NCBI GenBank assembly: GCA_934402155.1
Contig: CAKRTP010000101.1
Coordinates: 1 to 6,527, forward strand
DNA from: an uncultured Blautia sp.
GTDB lineage: Bacteria > Bacillota > Clostridia > Lachnospirales > Lachnospiraceae
Length of the DNA stretch: 6,527 nucleotides
Reading direction: 5' to 3'
Under the pieces are notes generated by a model. It saw only the letters and a list, made by a program, of their open reading frames with translations, made no database searches and was not told where the DNA came from. The translations under genes were made by a program, and so were the position numbers. Below are positions 1 through 6,454 of the stretch, in pieces (the stretch's first letter is position 1; the number at the start of each line of letters is the position of its first letter).

Positions 1-641
1 TCAGAACTGTCGTCTGTTGTCTCCTGTGAGTTACCTCTTGTATCTGTTTCTTTTTTTGCTGAAAGACTCATATAACGCAGATATGCTGAAGAGGTATCCT
101 GGTCCAGCATAAGAGAGGCTTTTTCCATATCACTCAGCTCTACAGAATAAATCTCATAACTGTTTCCATCAGAAGTAACCAGTTTCATATCATACTTCGC
201 AGAAGATGTGCTCTGTGTATCTGTATTATCTTCATCAGAAGAATCTTCCGCTGAAGTTGATGCAGATTCTGCAGAATCTCCGCCATAATACATCTGAACC
301 TGCTCAGCTGCTTTGATCGCAGATTCAGATGAGATCAGGTTTTTGCCCCATTCTTCCTCATCACTGCTTCCGGATTTTCTCAGATAAAGCTCTCTGACAT
401 CACTCTGCAGATTATTGGAAAGATAAATAAATTTCGCCTGCGCTGTCTTGGTGCCGATCATCTTTGGTGCCGGTGTGGATGTCGGAATCGGTGTCACCGT
501 TGCCTGTACAACAGTAGGAGTTGGTGTCGCCATTGGAGTTGGTGTCACTTCAACCTCGTTATTTTTGGAAATTCCGCATCCTGCCATAGTCAGTGCCATT
601 GCCACTGCTGCTGTCATTGCGATATATTTAGATTTGTGCAT
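1..641 (-). CDS. Putative membrane-anchored lipoprotein, C-terminus beyond the left edge
   Basis: 213 codons are visible and no stop is reached. The N-terminus is a lipoprotein signal: Lys3 and Lys5, a hydrophobic stretch from about residue 7 to 20, then Met-Ala-Gly-Cys with Cys22 as the likely lipidated residue. Residues 31-60 are a Thr-Pro-rich linker, typical of a spacer between membrane and folded domain. Residues 70-102 (FIYLSNN...ELYLRKS, then Glu-Trp-Gly-Lys-Asn-Leu at 97-102) and 150-192 (YDMKLVTSDG, then YEIYSVEL) look like two halves of one small beta-rich domain that I recall from secreted Firmicute proteins. An acidic Ser/Asp/Glu-rich stretch at about 117-149 separates them. No enzyme motif is visible and the function is unknown. 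The start at 641 has AAAGG about 12 bases upstream; an in-frame ATG at 653 directly abuts that site and is less likely. A strong promoter lies upstream at 711-739. The lipoprotein call is firm; the domain recollection is moderate. Confidence 0.85.
   Translation of the reverse strand, partial: MHKSKYIAMTAAVAMALTMAGCGISKNNEVEVTPTPMATPTPTVVQATVTPIPTSTPAPKMIGTKTAQAKFIYLSNNLQSDVRELYLRKSGSSDEEEWGKNLISSESAIKAAEQVQMYYGGDSAESASTSAEDSSDEDNTDTQSTSSAKYDMKLVTSDGNSYEIYSVELSDMEKASLMLDQDTSSAYLRYMSLSAKKETDTRGNSQETTDDSS
484..546. repeat. Short degenerate repeats encoding the Thr-Pro linker
   Basis: The 12-mer GGAGTTGGTGTC occurs exactly at 517-528 and 535-546, an 18-base period. A diverged copy, GGAATCGGTGTC, lies at 484-495. 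On the coding (minus) strand these give the TPTP and TPIP units of the lipoprotein linker. Such units can expand or shrink by slippage; 18 bases is six codons, so the reading frame would be kept. Confidence 0.7.
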
Positions 642-710
642 AATTTCAATCATCCTTTCTGAAAAGCACTGTAAATTATGTTGCGTTATTACTGTTCACA
701 CGTTGTGTTC

Positions 711-739
711 ATTATCCCACTGTTTTTCTCAAATGTCAA
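711..739 (-). promoter_or_regulatory. Sigma-A-type promoter for the lipoprotein gene
   Basis: On the minus strand a perfect -35 box TTGACA (739-734) is followed after exactly 17 bases by GATAAT (716-711), five of six matches to TATAAT. Predicted transcription starts near 704, leaving a leader of about 60 bases before the ATG at 641. It lies just beyond the uppP stop, and no terminator separates the two genes, so uppP read-through is also possible. Confidence 0.8.
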
Positions 740-752
740 ATCAGGGCATTAT

Positions 753-1655
753 CTATCCAAGAAAATTTCTGCCGACAAAAAATCCCAAGACAAGGATACC
801 AAGAACAATTCTGTACCATCCAAAAGCTTTGAAATCATGTTTCTTGATATATCCCATCAGGAATTTGATTGCGATAACAGAAACAAAAAATGCTACTACA
901 ACACCTGTTATCAGTGTCAGGATTTCAGCCGGTGTAAACGCGAAACCAAATTTTATCAGTTTCAGAAGACTGGCACCGAACATAACAGGAATTGCCAGAA
1001 AGAAAGTAAATTCTGCTGCTACTGTTCTTGAAGTTCCGACAAGGATTCCTCCAATGATCGTAGAACCGGAACGGGATGTTCCCGGAATCACTGATAAAAC
1101 CTGAAAGATACCTATCTTAAATGCCGTTCCGAAGCTCAGATCTTCAAGTGATGTGCAGCTTGGTTTTCTTCTCTTATTATAATTCTCGATAAGAATAAAG
1201 ATCACACCATAAACGATCAGTGCGATTGCAACGACCACATAATTATTGAACTTCTCTTCGATAAGATCATTAAATGGAAGTGCGATCACAATTGTCGGAA
1301 TACATGCTACCAGGATCTTGAACCACAGAATCCATTTTTCTTTGTCACAGAACTTCTCTACAAAAGTCAGCACAAGACGGACAACAGGATTCTTGCGGGC
1401 AAGCTGTGCTTTTTTCTTCTTCGGGATCTGTCTTATGTAAAATGGCCATAATTTTCCCCAGTACAAAACCACAACTGCCAGGATAGCTCCCAGCTGAATA
1501 ACTACCAGGAAAAATTCCTTAAATTCAGCAGTCATATCCATCTTGATAAATTCATCTACCAGGATCATATGCCCTGTACTGCTGATCGGAAGCCATTCTG
1601 TGATACCCTCTACGATACCAAGAATCACAACTTTTATAAACTCTAAAACGCTCAT
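753..1655 (-). CDS. uppP: Undecaprenyl-diphosphatase (UppP/BacA family)
   Basis: Integral membrane phosphatase that converts undecaprenyl diphosphate to undecaprenyl phosphate, recycling the lipid carrier of peptidoglycan and other wall polymers. Overexpression of the family gives bacitracin resistance. The 300-residue product carries both family signatures. The first is the Glu-rich motif with Glu16 and Glu20, continuing into PISSTGHM with Ser26 and His29. The second is [10 protein letters not shown] at 191-200 with Arg195. Hydrophobic segments lie at about 47-65, 109-126, 138-156, 211-231, 240-265 and 281-296. It is somewhat longer than the E. coli enzyme (273 residues); the extra length includes a basic loop at about 75-107. 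The ATG at 1655 is preceded by AGAGAGG at 11 bases and AAGGA at 2 bases; the former is the more plausible ribosome site. It has its own promoter and is probably transcribed separately from carAB. Confidence 0.96.
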   Translation of the reverse strand: MSVLEFIKVVILGIVEGITEWLPISSTGHMILVDEFIKMDMTAEFKEFFLVVIQLGAILAVVVLYWGKLWPFYIRQIPKKKKAQLARKNPVVRLVLTFVEKFCDKEKWILWFKILVACIPTIVIALPFNDLIEEKFNNYVVVAIALIVYGVIFILIENYNKRRKPSCTSLEDLSFGTAFKIGIFQVLSVIPGTSRSGSTIIGGILVGTSRTVAAEFTFFLAIPVMFGASLLKLIKFGFAFTPAEILTLITGVVVAFFVSVIAIKFLMGYIKKHDFKAFGWYRIVLGILVLGFFVGRNFLG

Positions 1656-1706
1656 GTTCCTTTTTTCCTCTCTGTCTTTCTTTATTTAACTTCTTTGTTT
1701 AACCGA

Positions 1707-1725
1707 AGTGTGTTTCAAGCACACT
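1707..1725 (-). other. Small hairpin at the predicted 5' end of the uppP transcript
   Basis: AGTGTG (1707-1712) and CACACT (1720-1725) form a perfect 6-bp inverted repeat with a 7-base loop. The predicted uppP start, about 7 bases past the -10 box at 1733, falls around 1725-1727. The mRNA would therefore begin with this stem-loop, which may protect its 5' end. No U tract follows, so it is not a terminator. A protein-binding dyad is the alternative. Confidence 0.45.
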
Positions 1726-1732
1726 CTAATAC

Positions 1733-1761
1733 AGTATATTACAGTTTGGACAGTTCGTAAA
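1733..1761 (-). promoter_or_regulatory. Probable sigma-A promoter for uppP
   Basis: On the minus strand TTTACG (1761-1756, four of six matches to TTGACA) is spaced 17 bases from TATACT (1738-1733, five of six matches to TATAAT). The implied leader is about 70 bases. The spacer and -10 region carry three ACTGT repeats at about one helical turn. The weaker -35 box would fit an activated or modest promoter. Confidence 0.65.
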
Positions 1762-1817
1762 CCTTTCCTTTGGATTTTCTGTGAAACTTTAACGCCTGTC
1801 TGTTTTCTCTGATACGC

Positions 1818-1849
1818 AAAACCGGAGAAACATAGAATGCCTCTCCGGT
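1818..1849 (-). terminator. Probable weak intrinsic terminator after carB
   Basis: Read on the minus strand, ACCGGAGA (1849-1842) pairs perfectly with TCTCCGGT (1828-1821), an 8-bp stem with a 13-base loop, 23 bases beyond the carB stop. Only about four U residues follow before GCG, so termination may be partial. On the plus strand the stem has no U tract. The location between carB and the separate uppP promoter supports the role. Confidence 0.6.
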
Positions 1850-1872
1850 CAGTAAGTTCAGACTTATTTGAT

Positions 1873-4800
1873 TTATCTTCCAGCGATCGTTGCAATATCG
1901 ATCAGTGTCAGATTATGAAGGTCAGTATTTTCAAGACTGGTCACAAGTGCTTCTGCTGTATCCAGACTTGTAAGAACATTGACACCTGTCTCAATTGCAT
2001 TTCGACGGATCACAAAACCATCTTTCTGATGTTCAACACCCTGCGGCGGTGTATCAATGACAACATCGATCTTATGTCCAAGGATGAGGTCCATAAGGTT
2101 CGGTGCCGGCTGTTCCAGTTTATTGGTACGGATTGCTTTGATTCCGTTTTCTTTGAGAACTTTCGCTGTTCCTCTGGTCGCATAGATACGATATCCGAGA
2201 GCCTCAAAACGTCTTGCGATCGGAACTACCTCTTCATGATCTTCTTTTTTGACTGTGATGATCATATTCTTATGTTTCGGAAGCTTGATTCCTGCTCCGA
2301 TAAATGCCTTATACAGTGCTTCATTGAAGTTCTCTGCAATACCCAGACACTCACCTGTGGATTTCATTTCAGGTCCAAGGCTGATATCTGCTCCACGGAT
2401 CTTCTCAAAGGAGAATACAGGCATCTTGATCGCGATGTGTTTTGCTTCCGGCTGAAGTCCTGGTGTATATCCCATTTCTTTAAGTTTATATCCCAGAATA
2501 ACCTTGGTTGCCAGCGGCACGATCGGAATTCCGGTCACCTTGCTGATGTATGGTACAGTACGGCTGGAACGTGGATTTACCTCAATAACATAAACGTCTT
2601 CACCACATACAATGAACTGAATATTGATCATTCCGACTACATGAAGTGCTTTTGCCAGACGACGTGTGTACTCAGCAATCGTATCCTTGGCACTCTGACT
2701 GATCGTCTGTGCCGGATATACAGAAATACTGTCTCCGGAATGGATACCTGCACGTTCAATATGCTCCATGATTCCAGGGATCAGGATGTCCTCGCCATCA
2801 CAAACCGCATCGACTTCGATTTCTTTACCCATCAGATATTTATCTACCAGGATCGGATGCTCCTGTGCGATCTGATTGATGATTCCGATATATTCTTCTA
2901 CGTCCTCGTCACTGACTGCAATACGCATGCCCTGACCACCAAGAACATAGGAAGGACGAACAAGTACCGGATATCCCAACTCGTTGGCAGCTTTTTTAGC
3001 TTCCTCTGCTGTGAATACGGTCTGTCCCTTCGGTCTCGGGATCTCACATTTTTCAAGGATCTCATCAAAGAGCTCTCTGTCCTCAGCTGCATCAACATCT
3101 TCTGCAGATGTTCCAAGGATCTTGACACCCATCTTCATCAGTGCTTCTGTAAGCTTGATAGCTGTCTGTCCACCGAACTGTACAACAGCTCCATCCGGCT
3201 TCTCAATATTTACGATGTTTTCCACATCCTCCGGTGTCAGAGGCTCAAAATACAGTTTGTCTGCAATATCAAAGTCAGTGCTGACTGTTTCCGGGTTGTT
3301 ATTTACGATGATCGTCTCATAACCTTCTTTTTCGAATGCCCATGTACAATGTACAGAGCAGAAGTCGAATTCGATACCCTGGCCGATACGGATCGGTCCG
3401 GAACCAAGAACAAGGACTTTTTTCTTATCCGGTGTTGCTTTTGCTTCGTTTTCTGTGTCCGGTCCGCCATATACAGAATAGTAGTATGGTGTAGCTGCAG
3501 CGAATTCTGCTGCACAGGTATCTACCATCTTATAGGCAGCTGTGATCTTGTAACCCTGGCGAAGAGCCTTGATGTCTGCTTCTGTTCTGCCACAGAGAGA
3601 AGCGATCACATAATCCGGGAATTCCATACGTTTTGCTTCAAGAAGAAGTTCTTCTGTAAGAGGCTGAGTCTTAAGTGCCTGCTCCATCTCTACCAGGATT
3701 GCAATCTTGTCAATAAACCATCTGTCAATCTTGGTGATCCTGTGGATATATTCTTTTGAAATATCTCTTCTGATCGCCTCTGCGATCTTCCAGATACGGC
3801 GGTCATCTACAACTGACAGTTCCTCGATCAGTTCGTCTTCATCAAGTCCTGTGAAGTCATAGGACATCAGACTGTCAACATGCTGCTCCAGAGAACGGAT
3901 AGCTTTCATAAGAGCACCTTCAAAGTTATGGCAGATACTCATAACCTCACCGGTAGCTTTCATCTGAGTTGTCAGTGTTCTCTTTGCTGTAATAAATTTA
4001 TCAAACGGAAGTCTCGGGATCTTAACTACACAATAGTCAAGCATTGGCTCAAAACTTGCGTAAGTCTTGCCTGTGATTGCATTTGGAATCTCATCCAGAG
4101 TATATCCAAGTGCGATCTTGGCTGCAACCTTGGCGATCGGATAACCGGTAGCCTTACTTGCCAGCGCGGAAGAACGGCTTACACGAGGGTTTACTTCGAT
4201 AACACAGTATTCAAAACTTTCCGGGTGAAGTGCGTACTGTACGTTACATCCGCCTGTGATGCCAAGCTCTGAGATAATGTTCAGTGCAGATGTACGGAGC
4301 ATCTGATATTCTTTATCTCCAAGAGTCTGGGACGGAGCAACAACGATAGAGTCTCCTGTATGTACACCAACAGGGTCGATGTTCTCCATATTGCAGACAG
4401 TGATACAGTTTCCTGCACCGTCACGCATTACCTCATATTCGATTTCTTTCCATCCTGCGATGCAGCGCTCTACAAGAACTTCCCCTACACGGGAAAGACG
4501 CAGACCATTTTCGAGGATCTCTCTCAGTTCATATTCATTATTGGCGATACCTCCGCCGCTTCCGCCAAGTGTGTATGCCGGACGGAGAACAACCGGATAT
4601 CCGATGGTTCTGGTAAAAGCCACACCATCTTCTACTGTTGTTACGACTTTTGATGCAGCAACAGGCTCTCCGATCTTTTCCATGGTATCCTTGAATTCCT
4701 GACGGTCCTCAGCTTTTTTGATTGTCTCAGCCGTAGTACCGATCAGACGCACATTGTGCTCTTTAAGGAAACCTTTTTCTTCAAGTTCCATTGCGAGGTT

Positions 4801-5088
4801 CAGGCCGGCCTGACCACCAAGTGTCGGAAGTACGCTGTCTGGTTTTTCTTTCAGGATCAGCTGCTCTACAACTTCAACTGTAAGAGGCTCAATATAAACT
4901 TTATCTGCAATGTCTTTGTCTGTCATGATCGTAGCTGGGTTAGAGTTCAGAAGAACTACTTCCATGCCTTCTTCTTTCAGAGAACGGCAGGCCTGTGTAC
5001 CTGCATAGTCGAACTCGGCAGCCTGGCCGATGATAATCGGACCGGATCCAATAACAAGAACTTTATGTATATCTTTATTTCTCGGCAT
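1873..5088 (-). CDS. carB: Carbamoyl-phosphate synthase, large subunit
   Basis: Synthesises carbamoyl phosphate in the cytoplasm from bicarbonate, two ATP and ammonia tunnelled from CarA, feeding pyrimidine and arginine synthesis. The 1071 residues match the usual full length. The two homologous halves are clear. GSGPIIIGQ at 14-22 opens the first, with ATP-grasp residues Arg129, Arg169, His243, Gln284, Glu298 and Asn300 (EVNPRVSRSSALASK). GSGPIRIGQ at 562-570 opens the second, with Arg711, Glu836 and Asn838 (EVNPRSSRTVPYISK). Between them, about 403-545, is the oligomerisation domain. From about 935 to the end is the allosteric MGS-like domain (TRGTAKVL at 971-978, NVLTSLDTAEAL at 1037-1048), where nucleotides or ornithine act in this family. 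No key residue appears missing. The ATG at 5088 lies inside the end of carA, 8 bases after GGGAGG. A long plus-strand open frame over the 3' half is a shadow. Confidence 0.98.
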   Translation of the reverse strand: MPRNKDIHKVLVIGSGPIIIGQAAEFDYAGTQACRSLKEEGMEVVLLNSNPATIMTDKDIADKVYIEPLTVEVVEQLILKEKPDSVLPTLGGQAGLNLAMELEEKGFLKEHNVRLIGTTAETIKKAEDRQEFKDTMEKIGEPVAASKVVTTVEDGVAFTRTIGYPVVLRPAYTLGGSGGGIANNEYELREILENGLRLSRVGEVLVERCIAGWKEIEYEVMRDGAGNCITVCNMENIDPVGVHTGDSIVVAPSQTLGDKEYQMLRTSALNIISELGITGGCNVQYALHPESFEYCVIEVNPRVSRSSALASKATGYPIAKVAAKIALGYTLDEIPNAITGKTYASFEPMLDYCVVKIPRLPFDKFITAKRTLTTQMKATGEVMSICHNFEGALMKAIRSLEQHVDSLMSYDFTGLDEDELIEELSVVDDRRIWKIAEAIRRDISKEYIHRITKIDRWFIDKIAILVEMEQALKTQPLTEELLLEAKRMEFPDYVIASLCGRTEADIKALRQGYKITAAYKMVDTCAAEFAAATPYYYSVYGGPDTENEAKATPDKKKVLVLGSGPIRIGQGIEFDFCSVHCTWAFEKEGYETIIVNNNPETVSTDFDIADKLYFEPLTPEDVENIVNIEKPDGAVVQFGGQTAIKLTEALMKMGVKILGTSAEDVDAAEDRELFDEILEKCEIPRPKGQTVFTAEEAKKAANELGYPVLVRPSYVLGGQGMRIAVSDEDVEEYIGIINQIAQEHPILVDKYLMGKEIEVDAVCDGEDILIPGIMEHIERAGIHSGDSISVYPAQTISQSAKDTIAEYTRRLAKALHVVGMINIQFIVCGEDVYVIEVNPRSSRTVPYISKVTGIPIVPLATKVILGYKLKEMGYTPGLQPEAKHIAIKMPVFSFEKIRGADISLGPEMKSTGECLGIAENFNEALYKAFIGAGIKLPKHKNMIITVKKEDHEEVVPIARRFEALGYRIYATRGTAKVLKENGIKAIRTNKLEQPAPNLMDLILGHKIDVVIDTPPQGVEHQKDGFVIRRNAIETGVNVLTSLDTAEALVTSLENTDLHNLTLIDIATIAGR

Positions 5089-6163
5089 GATCTGTTCCTC
5101 CCATCATTTCCATAAATCTGTCAAACAGGTAGCTGGAATCCTGCGGTCCAGGGCAGGCTTCCGGATGGAACTGTACCGTAAAAATGTTTTTACCTTCGTA
5201 AGCCATTCCTTCGTTAGTTCCATCATTTACATTCACAAATGCAGGTTTCGCGATACCTTTTTTCTCAAGTCCTTCTGCATCAACCACATATCCATGGTTC
5301 TGAGAAGAAATATAAACACGTCCGGTCACAAGGTCTTTTACCGGATGGTTTCCTCCTCTGTGTCCGTATTTCATTTTGTGTGTATCTCCGCCTGTGGCAA
5401 GTGCCATCAGCTGATGTCCGAGGCAGATTGCAAAAATCGGCACATCTGACTCATACAGCTTACGAACTTCTTCTATTATAGTGGTACATTCCTTCGGATC
5501 TCCAGGTCCGTTGCTGAGCATGATTCCATCCGGTTTGTCCGCAAGGATCTCCTCTGCCGGCGTCAGTGCCGGATAGATGGTTACCTGGCAGCCTCGCTCA
5601 TTCAGCGAACGTGCAATGTTTCGTTTTGCTCCAAAATCCATAAGAGCTACTTTGGGTCCATTTCCTTTGAGAACGTCTTTTTCTCTGCAGGTAACTTTCT
5701 CGACTACTTTTCCAGTTGTATAGGATTTTAAACGGGGGATTATTTCATCTAAATTGTAATTTTCATTGACTGTGATCATACCATTCATGGTACCTTTTTC
5801 ACGAAGAATTTTTGTGAGAGCACGGGTGTCAATACCTGCGATACCCGGTATGTCATGTTTTTCAAGAAAATGCTGGATTGTATCCACACTTCTGAAGTTA
5901 CTTGGGATACGGGATAATTCACGAACAATAAAACCATCGATCCAAGGTTTCCTGGACTCCTGGTCCTCATAACAGATGCCATAATTGCCAATCAAAGGAT
6001 AAGTCATGCAGACAGCCTGTCCTGCATACGATGGGTCAGTCATTACTTCGAGATATCCTGTCATGGAAGTATTAAAAACAATCTCACTGATGACTTCTCT
6101 TGTTGAACCGATACTGGTTCCCTTAAATACATGACCGTCTTCTAATATCAGAAATGCTTTCAT
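5075..6163 (-). CDS. carA: Carbamoyl-phosphate synthase, small (glutaminase) subunit
   Basis: Class I glutamine amidotransferase that hydrolyses glutamine and passes ammonia to CarB. The 362 residues are a normal family length. The N-terminal CarA-specific domain spans about 1-150 (FNTSMTGYLEVMTDPSYAGQ at 30-49; GIAGIDTRALTK at 107-118). The glutaminase domain follows from about 170, with LSNGPGDP at 216-223 (oxyanion region), the nucleophile Cys247 in AICLGHQ, SQNHGY at 287-292, and the remaining triad residues His333 and Glu335 in QFHPEACPGP. The ATG at 6163 is preceded by GGGAG at 5 bases, and no longer in-frame start is available because TAA and TAG stops lie just upstream. The gene ends 14 bases inside carB. 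Its promoter at 6250-6278 and roughly 80-base structured leader suggest regulation before or at translation. Confidence 0.98.
   Translation of the reverse strand: MKAFLILEDGHVFKGTSIGSTREVISEIVFNTSMTGYLEVMTDPSYAGQAVCMTYPLIGNYGICYEDQESRKPWIDGFIVRELSRIPSNFRSVDTIQHFLEKHDIPGIAGIDTRALTKILREKGTMNGMITVNENYNLDEIIPRLKSYTTGKVVEKVTCREKDVLKGNGPKVALMDFGAKRNIARSLNERGCQVTIYPALTPAEEILADKPDGIMLSNGPGDPKECTTIIEEVRKLYESDVPIFAICLGHQLMALATGGDTHKMKYGHRGGNHPVKDLVTGRVYISSQNHGYVVDAEGLEKKGIAKPAFVNVNDGTNEGMAYEGKNIFTVQFHPEACPGPQDSSYLFDRFMEMMGGTDHAEK
5097..5102 (-). promoter_or_regulatory. Strong carB ribosome binding site inside carA
   Basis: GGGAGG (5102-5097) precedes the carB ATG by 8 bases. It is written through the Gly-Gly codons of the carA C-terminus (MMGGTDHAEK). 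It decides the carB start and implies translational coupling of the two subunits. Confidence 0.85.
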
Positions 6164-6195
6164 ATAATCTCCCTTTCTGCTTTTTGTCTAAATCT

Positions 6196-6236
6196 GCAAC
6201 TGCCCGGTATCTTACATTTATCTCCTGGACAGTTAC
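6196..6236 (-). promoter_or_regulatory. Stem-loop in the carA leader RNA
   Basis: On the minus strand GTAACTGTCC (6236-6227) pairs with GGGCAGTTGC (6205-6196): ten consecutive pairs including two U-G wobbles, with a 21-base loop. In a plus-strand RNA the wobbles would be A-C mismatches, so the structure favours the carA transcript. No U tract follows, so it is not an intrinsic terminator by itself. It lies between the predicted transcription start (about 6244) and the carA ribosome site. A regulatory role is inference. Confidence 0.55.
6212..6226 (-). promoter_or_regulatory. Start-stop minimal ORF in the carA leader loop
   Basis: On the minus strand AGGAG (6226-6222), four bases, ATG (6217-6215) and TAA (6214-6212) follow in order. 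This is a complete ribosome site with a one-codon ORF, wholly inside the loop of the leader hairpin except for contact at its 5' edge. It is in frame with carA, 54 bases upstream, but stops at once. Initiation there is inference; it could also be a chance AG-rich loop. Confidence 0.35.
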
Positions 6237-6249
6237 CTAAATCTTCAAG

Positions 6250-6278
6250 ATTGTATCATAAGAGTTTTCCTTTTTCAA
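6250..6278 (-). promoter_or_regulatory. Sigma-A promoter for carAB with extended -10
   Basis: On the minus strand TTGAAA (6278-6273, five of six matches) is spaced 17 bases from TACAAT (6255-6250, five of six matches). TGA directly before the -10 box gives the TGn extended -10 element. A-T-rich sequence lies upstream. Transcription should start near 6244, giving a leader of about 80 bases. Confidence 0.8.
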
Positions 6279-6337
6279 CATATTGTGGCACTAAAAATAA
6301 TTCAGTTGTGCTCAAAAACTTTTCTTTGATAAATTGT

Positions 6338-6377
6338 TGCAGTTGAAAAACGAACTAAAAAACTGCATTATTTTTTT
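6338..6377 (+). other. Terminator-like dyad upstream of the tRNA promoter
   Basis: TGCAGTT (6338-6344) and AACTGCA (6361-6367) form a perfect 7-bp inverted repeat around a 16-base A-rich loop, followed within three bases by seven T residues (6371-6377). On the plus strand this resembles a weak intrinsic terminator, yet no plus-strand gene precedes it. It ends ten bases before the tRNA -35 box, so it may instead be an operator, an A-T-rich promoter element or chance. Confidence 0.35.
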
Positions 6378-6386
6378 AATTTTCTC

Positions 6387-6415
6387 TTGACATTTTATTT
6401 CGCATAGGTTATGAT
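6387..6415 (+). promoter_or_regulatory. Sigma-A promoter for tRNA-Leu
   Basis: A perfect -35 TTGACA (6387-6392), a 17-base spacer and TATGAT (6410-6415, five of six matches) lie upstream of the tRNA. Transcription should start near 6422, leaving about 33 bases before the mature 5' end for RNase P removal. The preceding 20 bases are almost entirely A and T, as expected for an UP element at a stable-RNA promoter. Confidence 0.8.
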
Positions 6416-6454
6416 AATCAGGCAGTCGACGAGTGCGATTGAATAATACAGAAT

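Noticed and set aside
642..653. Alternative lipoprotein start at the in-frame ATG at 653
   Set aside because: The only ribosome-site-like sequence abuts that ATG with no spacing; the ATG at 641 gives a normal signal peptide and a workable, though long, spacing.
698..708. Small hairpin CACA-CGT-TGTG near the predicted lipoprotein transcription start
   Set aside because: Only four pairs with a three-base loop and no extension; too short to support a structure.
448..1104. A 218-codon plus-strand open frame crossing the lipoprotein start and the uppP 3' end
   Set aside because: It runs antisense to two supported genes and through a promoter; its repetitive Gly-Val N-terminus is just the complement of the Thr-Pro linker codons.
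1837..3759. A 640-codon open frame on the plus strand, antisense to carB
   Set aside because: It lies wholly opposite the conserved carB ATP-grasp and MGS coding sequence, its product is an implausible Cys/Arg/Phe-rich mixture with no recognisable domain, and codon bias of carB explains the lack of stops.
6164..6243. Classical PyrR attenuator (antiterminator plus intrinsic terminator) before carA
   Set aside because: No GC-rich hairpin followed by a U tract exists between the predicted start and carA, and the leader loop does not match the full PyrR-binding consensus.
6288..6305. Possible ArgR box upstream of the carA promoter (TGAATTATTTTTAG on the minus strand)
   Set aside because: Only the first half resembles the TGAAT-type consensus; the second half is not a reverse-complement match, and A-T-rich sequence gives such hits by chance.
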